This document shows positions 21,782 to 33,037 of a DNA stretch of 64,000 nt, piece by piece. Under the pieces are notes generated by a model. That model saw only the letters and a list, made by a program, of their open reading frames with translations, searched no databases and was not told where the DNA came from. Positions within the stretch are counted from its first letter, which is position 1. The number at the start of each line of letters is the position of its first letter. The position numbers were made by a program, and so were the translations under genes. Source of the DNA: Utricularia gibba (Eukaryota > Streptophyta > Magnoliopsida > Lamiales > Lentibulariaceae); NCBI GenBank assembly GCA_002189035.1, contig NEEC01000008.1:2542001-2606000 (forward strand), written 5' to 3'.

Positions 21782-22726
21782 TTACTTAAAAACCAGAGCA
21801 ATGCCACGCTTCTCAACTGGCTCCCACCGGAGTCCTCCCCTTCGTTCTCTTCCATTTGTTTTATGAACATATTTGCAGGCTGTTGCGCGGCAGTGGCATT
21901 TGCATGCTCTGAGTGTCTTTCTTTGCCTCAAGACGGAAAGGCATACAAAAGGAAAGCCAGAAGACGAAAAGGTTGCACAGGGAGGAGGAGCTTGCGGTCT
22001 GCGGAGGGTGAATCCCTTCGCGACAAGGGCCGAAGTCTCGTCCTTGTCTGAACGTCTCTGCCAATGGATATTACAAAAATTTTCATCAATTTTCTGGAAA
22101 AAAAACATCAGAATGTTGTTGATGTCTCCAAACAAAGAAACATAGGGAGTATTAATGGAGATCATCTTATTTTGCGAATTTACGGATTAAATATTTGTTT
22201 GGAATAATTTATATTTTTTAAAAATATTAATAATCTATTCTATTATCAAATAAAATTTAAAAAACGTGAATCTAAAAGTAATAAAACGTAGAAATATTTT
22301 TCGAAAATCATTTTTTGAAAATTAAAATCAAAGAAAGTTTACCCTTTTTTTATTTTCATTAAATCATTGTGAAATTTAGATTGAATTATATTTTAAAAAG
22401 CGTTATGGGAACATGATAAAAAATAACAAAAAAAAATATGAAAATAGTTCAAAATTCGATTAGAAAATGTAAAAAACTTGGCTACACAAAATGTAACAAA
22501 AAATGATTATTTTATTTTATTTTTTAAATATTGAAACTAATTTAAAACACCTAATCTTTTTAAAAAACAATAAAAAGAAAGAAAGAAAGCGCAGACAAGG
22601 CGTTTTTGCTTGTAAAAAAACAGTTGAAATTCGATAGAGCTGTGAAATTCCTCGGAATTAGGGTTTATTAAGGCGTCCAAATCGATTCTGGTGTATGCCC
22701 AAATTGCTTCAAAGATCCACGGAACT
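21782..22726. other. MIR390 downstream region and AT-rich spacer
   Basis: From 21782 to 22150 is moderately GC-rich and may be the 3' part of the primary miRNA transcript. From 22150 to 22610 is highly AT-rich. A telo-box-like TAGGGTTT lies at about 22659, in the probable leader of the next gene. Confidence 0.4.
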
Positions 22727-24733
22727 ATGAGTGGGTACTTCACAAGTCCGCCTTCAGTGGCCTCACTTGTGCTACTTTTTCTGAGTTCGGTAATCCCATG
22801 CTCATTCGGCTACCGGCCAGGGGACATTGTTCCCATGAGTCGAATGGGCCAATATCACTCAGTAAGCGCCTCTTCCTAGTTCCTCAAAATCGTATTGGAT
22901 TACAATTTATCATCAGATAACTCTTCTATGTGTGCTTTTATGTAAATCTCGCAGACGAGAACCGTTTGGCATGATATGATCGGTCGCCATTGCCCAATAT
23001 TCGCTGTTAATCGTGAGGTTATTATCAGTACTATTTTGCCTTGTGAAATTCGTCTCCTCGAACTGATTTTTAGTGCTTTTTGTTCCTTTTTTTTTGCCGC
23101 GCAGACTTTAATTCCGATTCCAAGACCCACTGGTTATACAGGAGCTGACCCTTATAAAGTGTATATTTTTATTTGGATACATGTAGTTAAATTTATCCTG
23201 CTAAGTGAATAAGTCATTAAATTTTGGAATGAGCTGCTGAGATTTAAATGTACTTGTTTGCTTATCCACATTCTGGAATATGGGAGGGGAGTTGTTTGAG
23301 TAGAAGAGCTTAATATGTTCATTCTATTGAATGTGAAAAATGTACGTGCTTTGAACCATGGCTGTGGTGCAGATCATTTCAAGTTGGTCGTGAAAAATTT
23401 TTTGTTCCATGGCTATTTGTGATAAACCGTAAGAGTTCTGAGCTACCAATGATTGAGATAAATCTGGTAAGGACTTTATGTTGTGCTGATACTGTTTTTT
23501 TTTTTGTAGTTGGTAGAATAATGCGAACCCTCATGTGGTTGAATAAGAATTTCTCAATGATTGTTATTATAGCTCATGAATACTTTAGTCTTACAGCTTT
23601 GATAAGCATAATGTACATATCAAAAATTGATAATGTGGCAATGATGTTATTTCTGTTGATCGTGCGTGGTTCCTCAATGCAGAGATACTCGGGAGCTGAT
23701 TTACTTGGTGTTACCGCAAAAGTTATTGACATGCCTCAAAAATGTATTTTCTGATGACCGCTATGGCTCTCTAGTTCCGCAACTCTATTATAATTTTTTT
23801 TGATTTAACTCTCATTCTTTATTTTCTTGACAAAAAACGAACTGTTATCTTTATCTTATTAGCAACATTATGGCTGTCGACTGCTATTCTTTTTTCCATC
23901 TAGATGCACCTTTAAGCACTGTGATGGGATGAAATGTATTAAGAAAAATCTACGTTTTGGTTTCTGTTTATTTTAGTTCATCTTAATTCCTTTGTGACAC
24001 TGGTAGTTTTTTGAATGCATTGAATTTGGTTATGAAGACTTTTTATTTCGGGAGGTTATGCATGGTGAGATTTTCATCATGTATTTTTTCGTTGAACAGA
24101 TGTAGAACTTCATGTTGATATTCGTCAACATTTTTGGGATCAGGAAAAATGGCCAAAACATATTCTAGTGAGATACACATGGTGAGTACAACTCTCGTAG
24201 TTTCATTTTCTATCGTTTACATATCTCATTGGAAACTTCTGATGTGAGCCTTTCTTACCGTGTCTGCATACCCACGTGTTGTGTAGACTTGTGCTTTCTT
24301 GTATGTTAATCTTTTTAAAATGTTGGTATTGCGTTTTTAAACGTATTCCAGGGAGGAGCAGTCTACAGTAGACGCAGTTTCTGGATTTTACGTTCTGCTT
24401 GGATCTGGTAATCCATATACTTTTCCACTGTTAGAGTACCACCCGTATTGTTTTGTTGTCTGCGACTTGAGCTTTCCAGATTGTTTTATCATGAGCAGGA
24501 CTTTTGCTTTCTTTCATCATGGCAATCTATGTTCTACAATCATCTCGAGACAAGTTGTCAAGGTATCCATCCTGTTCCCTTGAGTCAATGAGTGACATTT
24601 TATCCAGTTTATACCATATCCTCTGGATTCTTAACGTTTCCACCTCCTTCCTCGGGAATTTCTCTTTAGATTTGTGAAGGAGACGATGGTTGACAGTAGC
24701 ATGCCCGCTGGAGGCGTTGCTAAAATTGAGTAA
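22727..24733 (+). CDS. Conserved plant membrane protein, nine exons
   Basis: Exons 22727-22861, 22955-23017, 23105-23160, 23373-23466, 23683-23743, 24100-24181, 24352-24407, 24499-24562 and 24670-24733 give 224 residues, with every phase matching. The protein starts with a signal peptide (SVASLVLLFLSSVIPCSFG). It continues with YRPGDIVPMSRMGQYHS, VWHDMIGRHCPIFAVN, IPRPTGYTGADPYKVSFQVGR and VPWLFVINRKSSELPMIE. Near the C-terminus is one membrane span (VSGFYVLLGSGLLLSFIMAIYV), then SSRDKLSRFVKETMVDSSMP. The likely topology is a lumenal or extracellular domain with a short cytosolic tail. I recognise it as a widely conserved plant protein, but I know no function. The third donor (AAAGT/GTATAT) was chosen for phase and family fit. 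Confidence 0.85.
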
Positions 24734-25965
24734 CCTTCTCTTTAGAGGTTTGTTGCTGCAGAGTTCACCATGTCTTTTTTCACGTACCCTTGAGTTCAGA
24801 ATTGTATTTCATTACTGATTCTGAGCAAAGACATGGGGTGCATAGGCAGATATGTAAAAATAGCAATTTTATTAAATTTGAATCGTTTTAAAATAGAAAA
24901 GATGAATCACAGTTGGTTTGAGCATAGTTCAATTACATTTTCATGAACTGTGATTCATTGTATGTGCTGCTACTCTCCCACTTGACATCACGGACCGGGA
25001 TCCACGTGATGTGGAGATGAAAACAGGCATCCGGCGTGGCTGGATGTGCGCCGCAGGATGGATGCGTTGATCAAGATCCAGGATGCAGACCAGCAAGCCA
25101 ATCTGATGGACGCAATAAATTGTAATAACACGTTATGGATGAACTTGGTCCGAAACAACTGGACTTCGACCCCCATCCTGCCGACTCCCCTCCCTTACTT
25201 TTCATTTATTATTTTGGAATAGCTACATTTTTCACAATAATAATACATTTTCATCCCAACATTATTTTACAAACAAGCTAAATATAGCCTATTTTCTTTC
25301 TGAAAACATATATAAACAGAAATTACCCGCGATACACAGTGCTTTGGATATTATACAATATTGTTCGATTTGAATATTTAATTTTTATGATTTTACTTTT
25401 TTTATTTCATAAGTATTTGGCATTATACTGTGGTCCTTATTGAAGACTTTGTTCCTATTCTAAGTTGATTATGATGTCAAATATTCTGACTAATATTCTT
25501 TATATATGATATTATCTATTTTAAGTACTCAATACTCGTTATTTTACGTTTTTTAATTTTGGAGAAAAAATATCACATGAGATTAATAGGATTATTGCAA
25601 TATCAGTATCTAATGTGGCATATCTAGAAGTTAAAGTTAAGGTTATATAATTTATCAAAAACTAAAATGAATTATAAATTTTAAATATTTTTGGAAATAA
25701 AATTGGTCCTAAGATAATAATTATTTGAAAGTAGGAAAGTGTAACACCTGACAACTGGCGGATTTTTGCTTTTGCTTTCCATCCACCGGCGGGGCGGGGG
25801 CGAGCGATTATGGCGGATGGATTCTCCCCCCCACCCCCACCCCTACGCCTCAATTTCAACGTAGCCTGTGACTAATCAACAAGTCACATGAGGGACTGTG
25901 GACCCCACGCCCCCCGCCTCGCTCTCACCAATTTATTATCATCTTTTTAAGCCAAGCACGAGATC
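24734..25965. other. Spacer before the nsLTP gene
   Basis: Mostly AT-rich. A GC-richer island at 24980-25200 has no convincing product. Positions 25508-25562 hold one copy of a dispersed repeat (see the copies at 49251 and 49530). From 25770 to 25960 the sequence has C-rich tracts, in the likely nsLTP promoter. Confidence 0.35.
25508..25590. repeat. Dispersed repeat, copy 1
   Basis: GATATTATCTATTTTAAGTA followed by CTCAATACT and a T-rich tract. It closely resembles two stretches near 49.25 and 49.53 kb, including the following GATTA block. The element family is not identified. Confidence 0.45.
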
Positions 25966-25974
25966 TATATATAA
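25966..25974 (+). promoter_or_regulatory. TATA box of the nsLTP gene
   Basis: TATATATAA, 36 bp before the last base ahead of the ATG at 26011. Transcription would start near 26000, giving a very short leader containing CCACACC repeats. Confidence 0.65.
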
Positions 25975-26010
25975 CACTAGCCCACGCACACCCACACCCA
26001 CACACCGGAG

Positions 26011-26459
26011 ATGGCAACGGGTGGCGCGTTCAGAACTTTCCTCGTGGCGCTTATTCTGACAGCCGTCGTGCTGGCCTTCGCGCCCGGCGCGGCGGAGGCT
26101 CAGGTGAGCTGCGGCACCGTCCTGTCCAAACTGGCGCCATGCATCTCCTACGCTTCCGACCCCAACATCCGCCAGCCGTCGGCGCAATGCTGCAGCGGCG
26201 TGAGAGATCTGAACGGGTTCTCGAGGACGCCCCTAATCCGTCGCGGCGTCTGCGCCTGCCTCAAAAACCTTGCTTCCCACTTCAACGGGGGAGCTGTTCG
26301 GAAGGCCGGAACCCTTCCCTACTTGTGCCGTGTTCCTGTTCCCTACGCCATCAGCCCTACCACCGACTGCGCCAGGTACCCTCCCGGCTGTACATCTATT
26401 TGGTTTATGTTGAAGTGGTTCCGGTTGACATGGCGGCATCACTTTGCAGGTTGGGTTAA
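26011..26459 (+). CDS. Type 1 non-specific lipid-transfer protein
   Basis: Exons 26011-26375 and 26450-26459 give 124 residues. A signal peptide of about 30 residues ends near AEAQ, so the mature protein is secreted to the wall or cuticle, where it carries lipids. The eight-Cys pattern is complete: C-X9-C-X15-CC-X19-CXC-X22-C-X13-C (SCGTVLSKLAPC, QCCSG, VCACLKN, YLCRVPVPY, TTDCAR). This is the type 1 spacing. The intron of 74 bp falls after DCA-R, the position usual for the family, and the second exon adds only Leu, Gly and stop. Without splicing the frame continues to a longer, unlikely tail of 165 residues. The coding region is GC-rich. Confidence 0.9.
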
Positions 26460-27071
26460 CCGGAGACGGCGGCGGCGCACGGTGGCCCACTTTCTTCAAT
26501 GTGTCTAGTTATGTGCGAATAAAAGGAGTGTGAACAGGCAGGGTGGGTATCTTTGAATTGGGGCACTTCTTTAGTCGATACATCCTTTGTATTGTGTTGG
26601 TGAACCGAGTTGCTGTACGTCCCATAGTAAAATATGGTATAATAAAATTTACCATAGATTATGTGTTACATTAGTCACATGTTATTAATTATTATTAAAA
26701 ATTGAAAAAATAGAATTTCGTTACAAATATGAGGCCCATCATACCATCCTTGAGTGGACATGTAAATGGGCCATCGACCCATGGAAGGCGGGTGTAGAAT
26801 GTCTTTTCCGGGCCCAAGCGGAGCCCTTTAATGAGAAAAATGGAAACCAAGGTGAGGGTATTTTTGTAATTTTAAGAAATCAAGTTATAAGGAGTTGTTT
26901 AATTTCATCCTAAATTATATTAATTACTTAATATGAATTATATATACTAAAATTCAAAAAAGTAATTTTTCATTCTCTTCAAAACCTTAATAAAATAAAG
27001 AAATAAATGATATTATAGTATTTTTCAAAAAAAAAAAAACAAGCAAAACTCATGGGTAATTGCAATTTCGT
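26460..27071. other. nsLTP 3' UTR and AT-rich spacer
   Basis: An AATAAA-like signal (GAATAAAAGG) lies about 60 bp after the nsLTP stop. The rest is AT-rich with an A-run before 27043. Confidence 0.4.
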
Positions 27072-27395
27072 TTATTCAAAACCTTTTAAAGATCTGGCGA
27101 AGAGTTTCAGATGCGGCGGGGCACCTCCGCCGTCTTTCATCTTCGGTAGAAGCGGCCACAGCAACTTCTTGACCGCCTTCTGGAGTCCTGCGCCGCGGCG
27201 GCGCTTCTCCATGACCACCGCAGACAGGCTACGGGAGAGTATAGCGTTGTTGAGGTGCACCTCAAAGGAGCGGCGCTCGTACTGATCCAGCAAACTGCTC
27301 TCCTCGTCGCCGAATCTCTTCAAAGTAAACACCGCCATTTCTCCTACTCTTCTCTCCTCCATCTCCATGATCAGCTTCTCCAAATCCCCTGGCAT
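27072..27395 (-). CDS. Small plant protein of 107 residues, unknown
   Basis: One exon from the ATG at 27395. The sequence is charged and helical (MPGDLEKLIMEMEERRVGEM, DEESSLLDQYERRSFEVHLN, AILSRSLSAVV) and ends with a basic, Leu-rich segment. The stretch LLDQYERRSFEVHLNNAILSRS recalls a small plant family with LLDEYERLSFEAQLNRAILRRS-like blocks, but I cannot name it. The region is GC-richer than its flanks, which supports coding. The opposite strand also has open frames, so the call is moderate. Confidence 0.5.
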   Translation of the reverse strand: MPGDLEKLIMEMEERRVGEMAVFTLKRFGDEESSLLDQYERRSFEVHLNNAILSRSLSAVVMEKRRRGAGLQKAVKKLLWPLLPKMKDGGGAPPHLKLFARSLKGFE

Positions 27396-28688
27396 TTCCG
27401 CTTCCCGGCGCCACAGCCTGTTTCGAGCTTTCGCGAATGGTCTGAGTATTTCTGTTGTCTTCCTTTTATGACGCCTGGAGGCAACACGGAGGAAATATTT
27501 AATTCCTGCAATAATTTATTTCTATAAATGAATATTTATTTCCATACTCGTTATATTATCAAAATATGGGAAAAAAATGGACCTAAAAGATGAATCTTGT
27601 ATTCTCAATATGTTTCCATGCCATTTCAGAAATCCGTTCACAATCAGTTTTGTTATAAAACACGAATAATTTCAACTTCAAACACAAATAATAGAAATTC
27701 ATATGTATTTCTCGAAAAAACAATTGAAAATTTCTAATTTTCAAGTTTTTTAAAACATAAATTACTCGTATTTGATAGTATAGCAGTGTTTTGGAAAATT
27801 TTTGAAACCTATTTTTTCTTTTAATTTTGAAAAGCAGAAATAAAAAATAAAAAAAACAATTATTTACTTTTCCAAAAATAACTTTTATAGTTATAATTTT
27901 AAAAATATTTTTGATAAAATTAATTTTACAATTAAAAATGTTCTGAAACAAAATTATTTTTACTTCTGAAAAATAGAAACAGGTTTTAAAAATTTTCTAG
28001 AACACTTTTTAAAACTATTTGTGAACCATTTTTTCGTAAATAAGAGGCACAGATACCATTTCTATTTTATTTTATTTTATTTTTCTAATAAAGAGTCTTG
28101 ATTTTAGTTTTTTTCTCCCCATTCAACTCTATTTAATAAAACAATTTTAAATTGGATTCAAATAAAAGAAATAAATGTAAGCTTTGAATATTTGAAGTTG
28201 GAGGGGAGGACAGGGCAGGCCGTCGGCAATATTTGCAGTGTCGTGTAATAAATTAATACACAAATAAATGAATTCGGAAAGTAGAAATGTGATTGAAGGC
28301 TGTGGGGTGTAAAATTTACTACGAGGCTTTCGGTGCATATTAAATTTCAATTCAAATATTTTATTTTTAAAAATGTAAGGATTTTATTCTATTGAATATA
28401 AAATTGATGTAATTTTAAATTCATTATTTTTACGTAAAATAATTCTGTTTACTTGCTTATCATTTATCAACGGCAGCGGAGACAACATGTTGTTGGGCCG
28501 TCGGCCCGATGGTGACTCGCGTGGCTTGGAGCCCATTTAGGATTTGGTTCCTTTCTTCTGATGTGCCAACTTGAGGAAGTTCGAAACGTACTTCGTAGGT
28601 TGTTGCTTACAGCGATTGCCCGCTTTGTGCTTAGTCGTCTCCGCCGCTGCCCCGTAGCGGTTTTTTGGAACGATATTGGGTAATCGGA
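27396..28688. other. Spacer before FAX3
   Basis: From 27500 to 28440 it is very AT-rich with homopolymer runs. Around 28490-28535 it contains TGGGCC and GGCCCG elements typical of TCP-bound site II promoters of plastid-protein genes, in the likely FAX3 promoter. Confidence 0.4.
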
Positions 28689-30475
28689 ATGATGTTCAAG
28701 TTGGCTTCGATGGGATATAGAAACCCTACTCTCAGCATTAGCGGGGTTGCTTCTTCCAAGCTGCCTGGGTTGGAGGGGTCAAACTCTTCCGTAGGAGCCG
28801 ATGCCGGGTGTAATCTTCCGATGCAGGGGTTTTCGAGGGCTTTTAGCCTTCAATTACGGCATAGGAACGTGCGCAGCCGCTCAGTCTTTTCTCGTGCTGC
28901 GTTCCCGATGATTCGGTTAGTTTTATTAACTGTAATGCGGGAAATGCCAATTCGTTGTCGCATTTTTGGGCCATAATGCTTCTTTTTTTGTTTCGAATTG
29001 TTTATTTTAAATTTTAACACGAAGATTCGGATGTTGTGTTGAAGGAGAGGAAGGTGGATGTGGATAATGAAGCTCAAGGATCAGAAGAAGCTTGGGCGCA
29101 GGCTCTCGCGAATTTTAAGTATCAGACCTTGAAAATGCAGGCTGTGTCAAGGGAAGCTTATGATGTGTATTCCAAGAAAGCTCTCGTCATTTTGAAGGAT
29201 GCTGCTGAAAATTTTAAGACACAAGCTGAAAGGGCAAGGAATGATTTGAGTGTTGCTGCAAAGGATATTGCTGAAGAGAGTAAAGGATACTTCGATTCAG
29301 CTGCAGAGAACTACCCTGAACCACTAAAAGAAATTATTGAAGCATTTACGTCTTCAAGGGCCGAGTTTTCAAATGTTTCTGAAGTCCGGGACTTCTATGT
29401 TGGAATACCTTATGGTTCGCATTTCAACTTTTTAGTTTATTGGGTATGTTTGTTGATGACTTACACTGAACTCATTGGCTTTGGTTTTCCAGGCGCTTTT
29501 CTCTCTGTGGTAGGCTTTCTTTCGTTTATGCTCACTGGAAGCCTCAGTGCCATCAGATTCGGAGTTATACTTGGTGGTACTATTTTAGCGTTGAGCATCT
29601 TGAGCTTCAGAGCATGGAAAGTTGGGAAACAATCATTCTCAGCTTTAGTTGGTCAGACAGGTTTGTACATTACAACGATGATTTTACTGTTATAATTGAA
29701 GGTGTTGGTGATCAAGAAATTAATTGTCTAATTTAGGCGCTTGTCATGTTCAGTAAAGCATACTGTGTTTTTGCTTTAGCTTAAGGAATATACAGCTATG
29801 CCTTGTTCACCTGAAGCTTGTCCATATTCCTTTTCCTTCGCCCAAGCTATATTTAAAGCATAAAATAACGTGTGACAGAATGCTGTTTATCAATAGAAAA
29901 CATGCATCTTGATACTATAAAAATCTAAGCATGTCACTCAGCAAGATCATTGGTTTGCTGTTGTAGTGGCTGTTGATAATACATTTGGTAGTGTTACATT
30001 TTTGTTCATCTTCAAGTCATATTTGTGAAATACTTGTAAAATTGTGCTGATGACCATTTAATATTGTCACATGCATAATTAGTGTGTCTCATATATTTTC
30101 TACTGCCTCCAGTTATTTCCACCATCCTATTTCTGAGAGAGCTGCAGTTGAGGTCTGCGGTAAGATTTCCATACTATATCCATGGTTGAGAAAAGCACCC
30201 GGGAAATCATTTTCATCTGACGTTTCTTGTTTCTATTCTTTGCAGAGACCTTTTGCCGTGAAGGCCATTGCACCCTTCATCAGGTTCAAACCTGTGTTAC
30301 ATCTTCTGCATTTTCCTTCATCTCCTCCCTCCACAATCTCAAAAATCAGACTCATTTTGCAAAGCATCACCGGTACATGAACTTAATCCATATGCCTTTA
30401 CCATGCAGTGGCGCAGTGGTTGCATTCTATGTTTACAGGATCATCCTAGATAGGCAGACACCTCGAACGAGTTGA
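28689..30475 (+). CDS. FAX3: FAX3 plastid fatty acid exporter (TMEM14 family)
   Basis: Later exons are firm: (29025 or 29050)-29414, 29493-29660, 30113-30159, 30246-30283 and 30409-30475. Exon 1 starts at 28689 and encodes a Ser/Arg-rich likely transit peptide. FAX proteins move fatty acids across the plastid inner envelope. The helical segment (EEAWAQALANFKYQTLKMQAV, QAERARNDLSVAAKDI) and the join VRDFYVGIPYG lead into the TMEM14 membrane bundle (GFLSFMLTGSLSAIRFGVIL, SGAVVAFYVYRIILDRQ). The exon 1 boundary is unclear. Donor TTCG/GTTAGT after 28915 leaves two bases, while the natural acceptor before 29025 needs one. Joining 28915 to 29050 is in frame, giving 303 residues, but that acceptor lacks a good pyrimidine tract. 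Confidence 0.82.
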
Positions 30476-31323
30476 ACCTCTACAGTAAGTGCGCATTTCA
30501 AACCTCTCTCTGCTGCATAAATTCTCACTTCCAGCTCCCTTGCCGTGTATTCCAGGGGTAGAGTGCTGTCATGGAAACACCTGCTGCTGGACTGAAAACC
30601 AAGTTTCTTGTGAATCCGAGTATGGGTGTTTTAGGGAGATTGCTTCTTCATTAATTTCATGTACTCCGATAAACAAACAAAAGAGTGAGGGCAAGAAAAT
30701 TCAGAATAAGTAATGGGAAAAATGACCACTATTTAGATATGAAAAAACAAAACTATAGAAAGGAAAAAATGCTTACTTAAATATAAAGATTAATTATGAG
30801 GTTAGGTTTGATTCGATTTTTTTTTTGAAAACTTTTTAAAGTTAGAAATACTAAATTTATGATTATAATTAATTTAATATTATTCTAACAATTATATTTC
30901 ATATTATATTTAACATTATTTTAACAATTATATTTCATATTTAGTCCAAAAAATGAAATTTAAAAAATTGGTAGAGATCGGACATGAAGCTATTCCAAGA
31001 CCTAAATAAATTAAGGATAATTTACGAATAATTTAATGAATAATATATTAAAACGATTTATATTTAGATAGACGCAAATAATATTATTAAAAATAAAAAT
31101 ATATTTAATATATATTTAAAAGAATATTGCGGTTGTCTTTTAAAAAAATTCAAATATTAGGAAAAATTAAAATGGAAAAACAAATTTGAAATGATCATAT
31201 ACTTATTTTATAAATTATACGTATGTTAAGGAATATATTTTTGAAACAAATGCATTTATCAACTGGTTTAAAAACATTATCAGCGCTATCTTAGAAGTTG
31301 AAATCGCTACCACTCACTTTCAA
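30476..31323. other. FAX3 3' end and AT-rich spacer
   Basis: About 250 bp of probable FAX3 3' UTR, then very AT-rich DNA with repeated TTAACAATTATATTTCATAT-like units near 30885-30940. No gene is seen. Confidence 0.4.
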
Positions 31324-31947
31324 CTACAAACTGTTCGTGTAGCGGCATTGCTGGTCGGAAATCGCCCGATTCCCGACGAGGATCTTGAAATCACACGTAG
31401 ATGTGGTGAACACGGGAATGACGAACGCAATCCTAACCGTTCCCCTCAATGGAAGGTACGTTTCCATCGGTATCGCTCCGTCGAGAAGATCAGAGTACAA
31501 ACTCGAATCTGAAATCAACCGATCTGCCATCAATGTAAGTGTCAGATTCATCGTCTCCGTGCTGCGGGCGCCGATGCTACCGGCGGGGATCGGTACTAAT
31601 CCGACTTCTCTTCCTCTGTACCGGAGGACGACGGCGCTGTCCGCGTAACTGAACCCTACGCGATTCGGATTGTAGACGGAGATCCCCGTCGCGATCGAGA
31701 GATTTAAGTTGAAATTGGGAGGGATGAAATGGAAACCAACGTTGAGACTCCGCAGTGCGACGGAGTTGACGATGGTGACAGGGTACCGGGCCTTAAATAC
31801 GGTTAGCGCTAGAATGAGTATCAGAAGGACAACAGCAGCGACGGCGACAATCGTCCAGAGACAGATCCACCGGTGCAGGGGCTTTCGGCGGCTGTCAGCG
31901 CCGGCTCCAGTTTCCTCAACCTGAAGCTTCTTGAACTCGGTCTCCAT
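31324..31947 (-). CDS. LEA_2 / NDR1-HIN1-like membrane protein
   Basis: Single exon of 207 residues starting at 31947. A cytosolic tail of about 27 residues precedes one membrane span (WTIVAVAAVVLLILILALTVF). Then comes an extracellular LEA_2 (WHy-type) domain: FNLNLSIATGISVYNPNRVG, FSYADSAVVLRYRGREVG, and TLTLMADRLISDS. The family includes NDR1/HIN1-like proteins and the late-embryogenesis group, linked to stress and defence at the plasma membrane. The specific role here is not known. The C-terminal Cys pair (TSTCDFKILV, DQQCRYTNSL) is typical of one subgroup. No intron is needed. Confidence 0.85.
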   Translation of the reverse strand: METEFKKLQVEETGAGADSRRKPLHRWICLWTIVAVAAVVLLILILALTVFKARYPVTIVNSVALRSLNVGFHFIPPNFNLNLSIATGISVYNPNRVGFSYADSAVVLRYRGREVGLVPIPAGSIGARSTETMNLTLTLMADRLISDSSLYSDLLDGAIPMETYLPLRGTVRIAFVIPVFTTSTCDFKILVGNRAISDQQCRYTNSL

Positions 31948-33037
31948 TGGGAGAAATGGTGCGGCAGGGCACGCCTGAGTCGGTAGGCATTTATGGGGCT
32001 ACAAATGCTACCGACAACGGAGAAGGTTAGGGTTATTTTTTGACCATTTGCTCTTTCATTAATTGAGACCGCCACCCGTCTCCCTCCCCTCCTCCTCTCA
32101 CCTTTTATTTTTATATTTTAATAATATATATATATATATATATTATTTTACTGATGATTTATGGTGTTAATATTACTATTTATTCAGTATATTGGAATTT
32201 CAAAACTTAGGTAGTTACTTTGATGAAAAATGATTAATTCGATGTTTTGGTATCAATTTTACATTTTGATGTATATTTGATAATGACTCCAATGAATTAT
32301 CTTTAAGTGGCATGTGATAAATGTGGGTGTACGGATTATTAGAAAAAAGGTGGTCAAAACAGGGATATGCATGTGGGCCCACCCTTCTCATCTCTTTCTT
32401 TTATATTTATTACTAATAAAAGCAAAAGATGCATTTATTTGTTGTTATAAATATATTTCTTAATTGTCTTTCATGTTATGACGCAAATAAATGTGTACGC
32501 ATATATGTTGAATATTATAATTACGGTGATTAAGATGTTTAGGGTTTCTTAATTGCCCATCTTTTTTTTTAGAGTTCTATGTTTAACTGTTGTTCCAACG
32601 GCTTATTAGTCTGTTTGTTTGGCTCCTGGTAACACAGCTGAGTTTCTGCACATTGAAGAAGGTGCTGATGTATGATCTTCAGCTGAGAGGATTTCTGCTT
32701 CATAAATCTCAGGTTTGGGCTACACAAAACCCTTCAACTTCTTGATGATCATCTTCTTAATTGAATTTATGATTCTGAAATATTGTCAAAGAATCATAAA
32801 AATATAATTTTAAAAGTGTAATTTAGTTGATTATGTATTTATTTATGTACTAAATGAAGGCACTATTTACAAATCAAGGAACGAATGGGACGAGAGTATG
32901 ACCGATGGATCAAATATGAATAAATAGGAGATGAATACCTTGGACTTGGTATAGGACACGCATCGAGCTCCATTTGTTTTAGTGTACATATCTTTGGAAG
33001 AAATGAAAGAGGAAGAGGAGCCTCACAGCTCCTAGTC
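31948..33037. other. Spacer with a TA microsatellite
   Basis: The LEA_2 gene leader ends near 32050. A (TA)n run of about 25 bp lies at 32122-32147. The rest is AT-rich. The part just below 33038 is the probable 3' UTR of FHY. Confidence 0.45.

Noticed and set aside
24980-25200. GC-rich island as a gene
   Set aside because: All frames are broken by stops within about 30 codons on the plus strand, and the minus frame has no motif.
26376-26508. nsLTP with a 165-residue read-through tail
   Set aside because: The family intron follows DCAR, and splicing gives a normal length. The tail is intron sequence.
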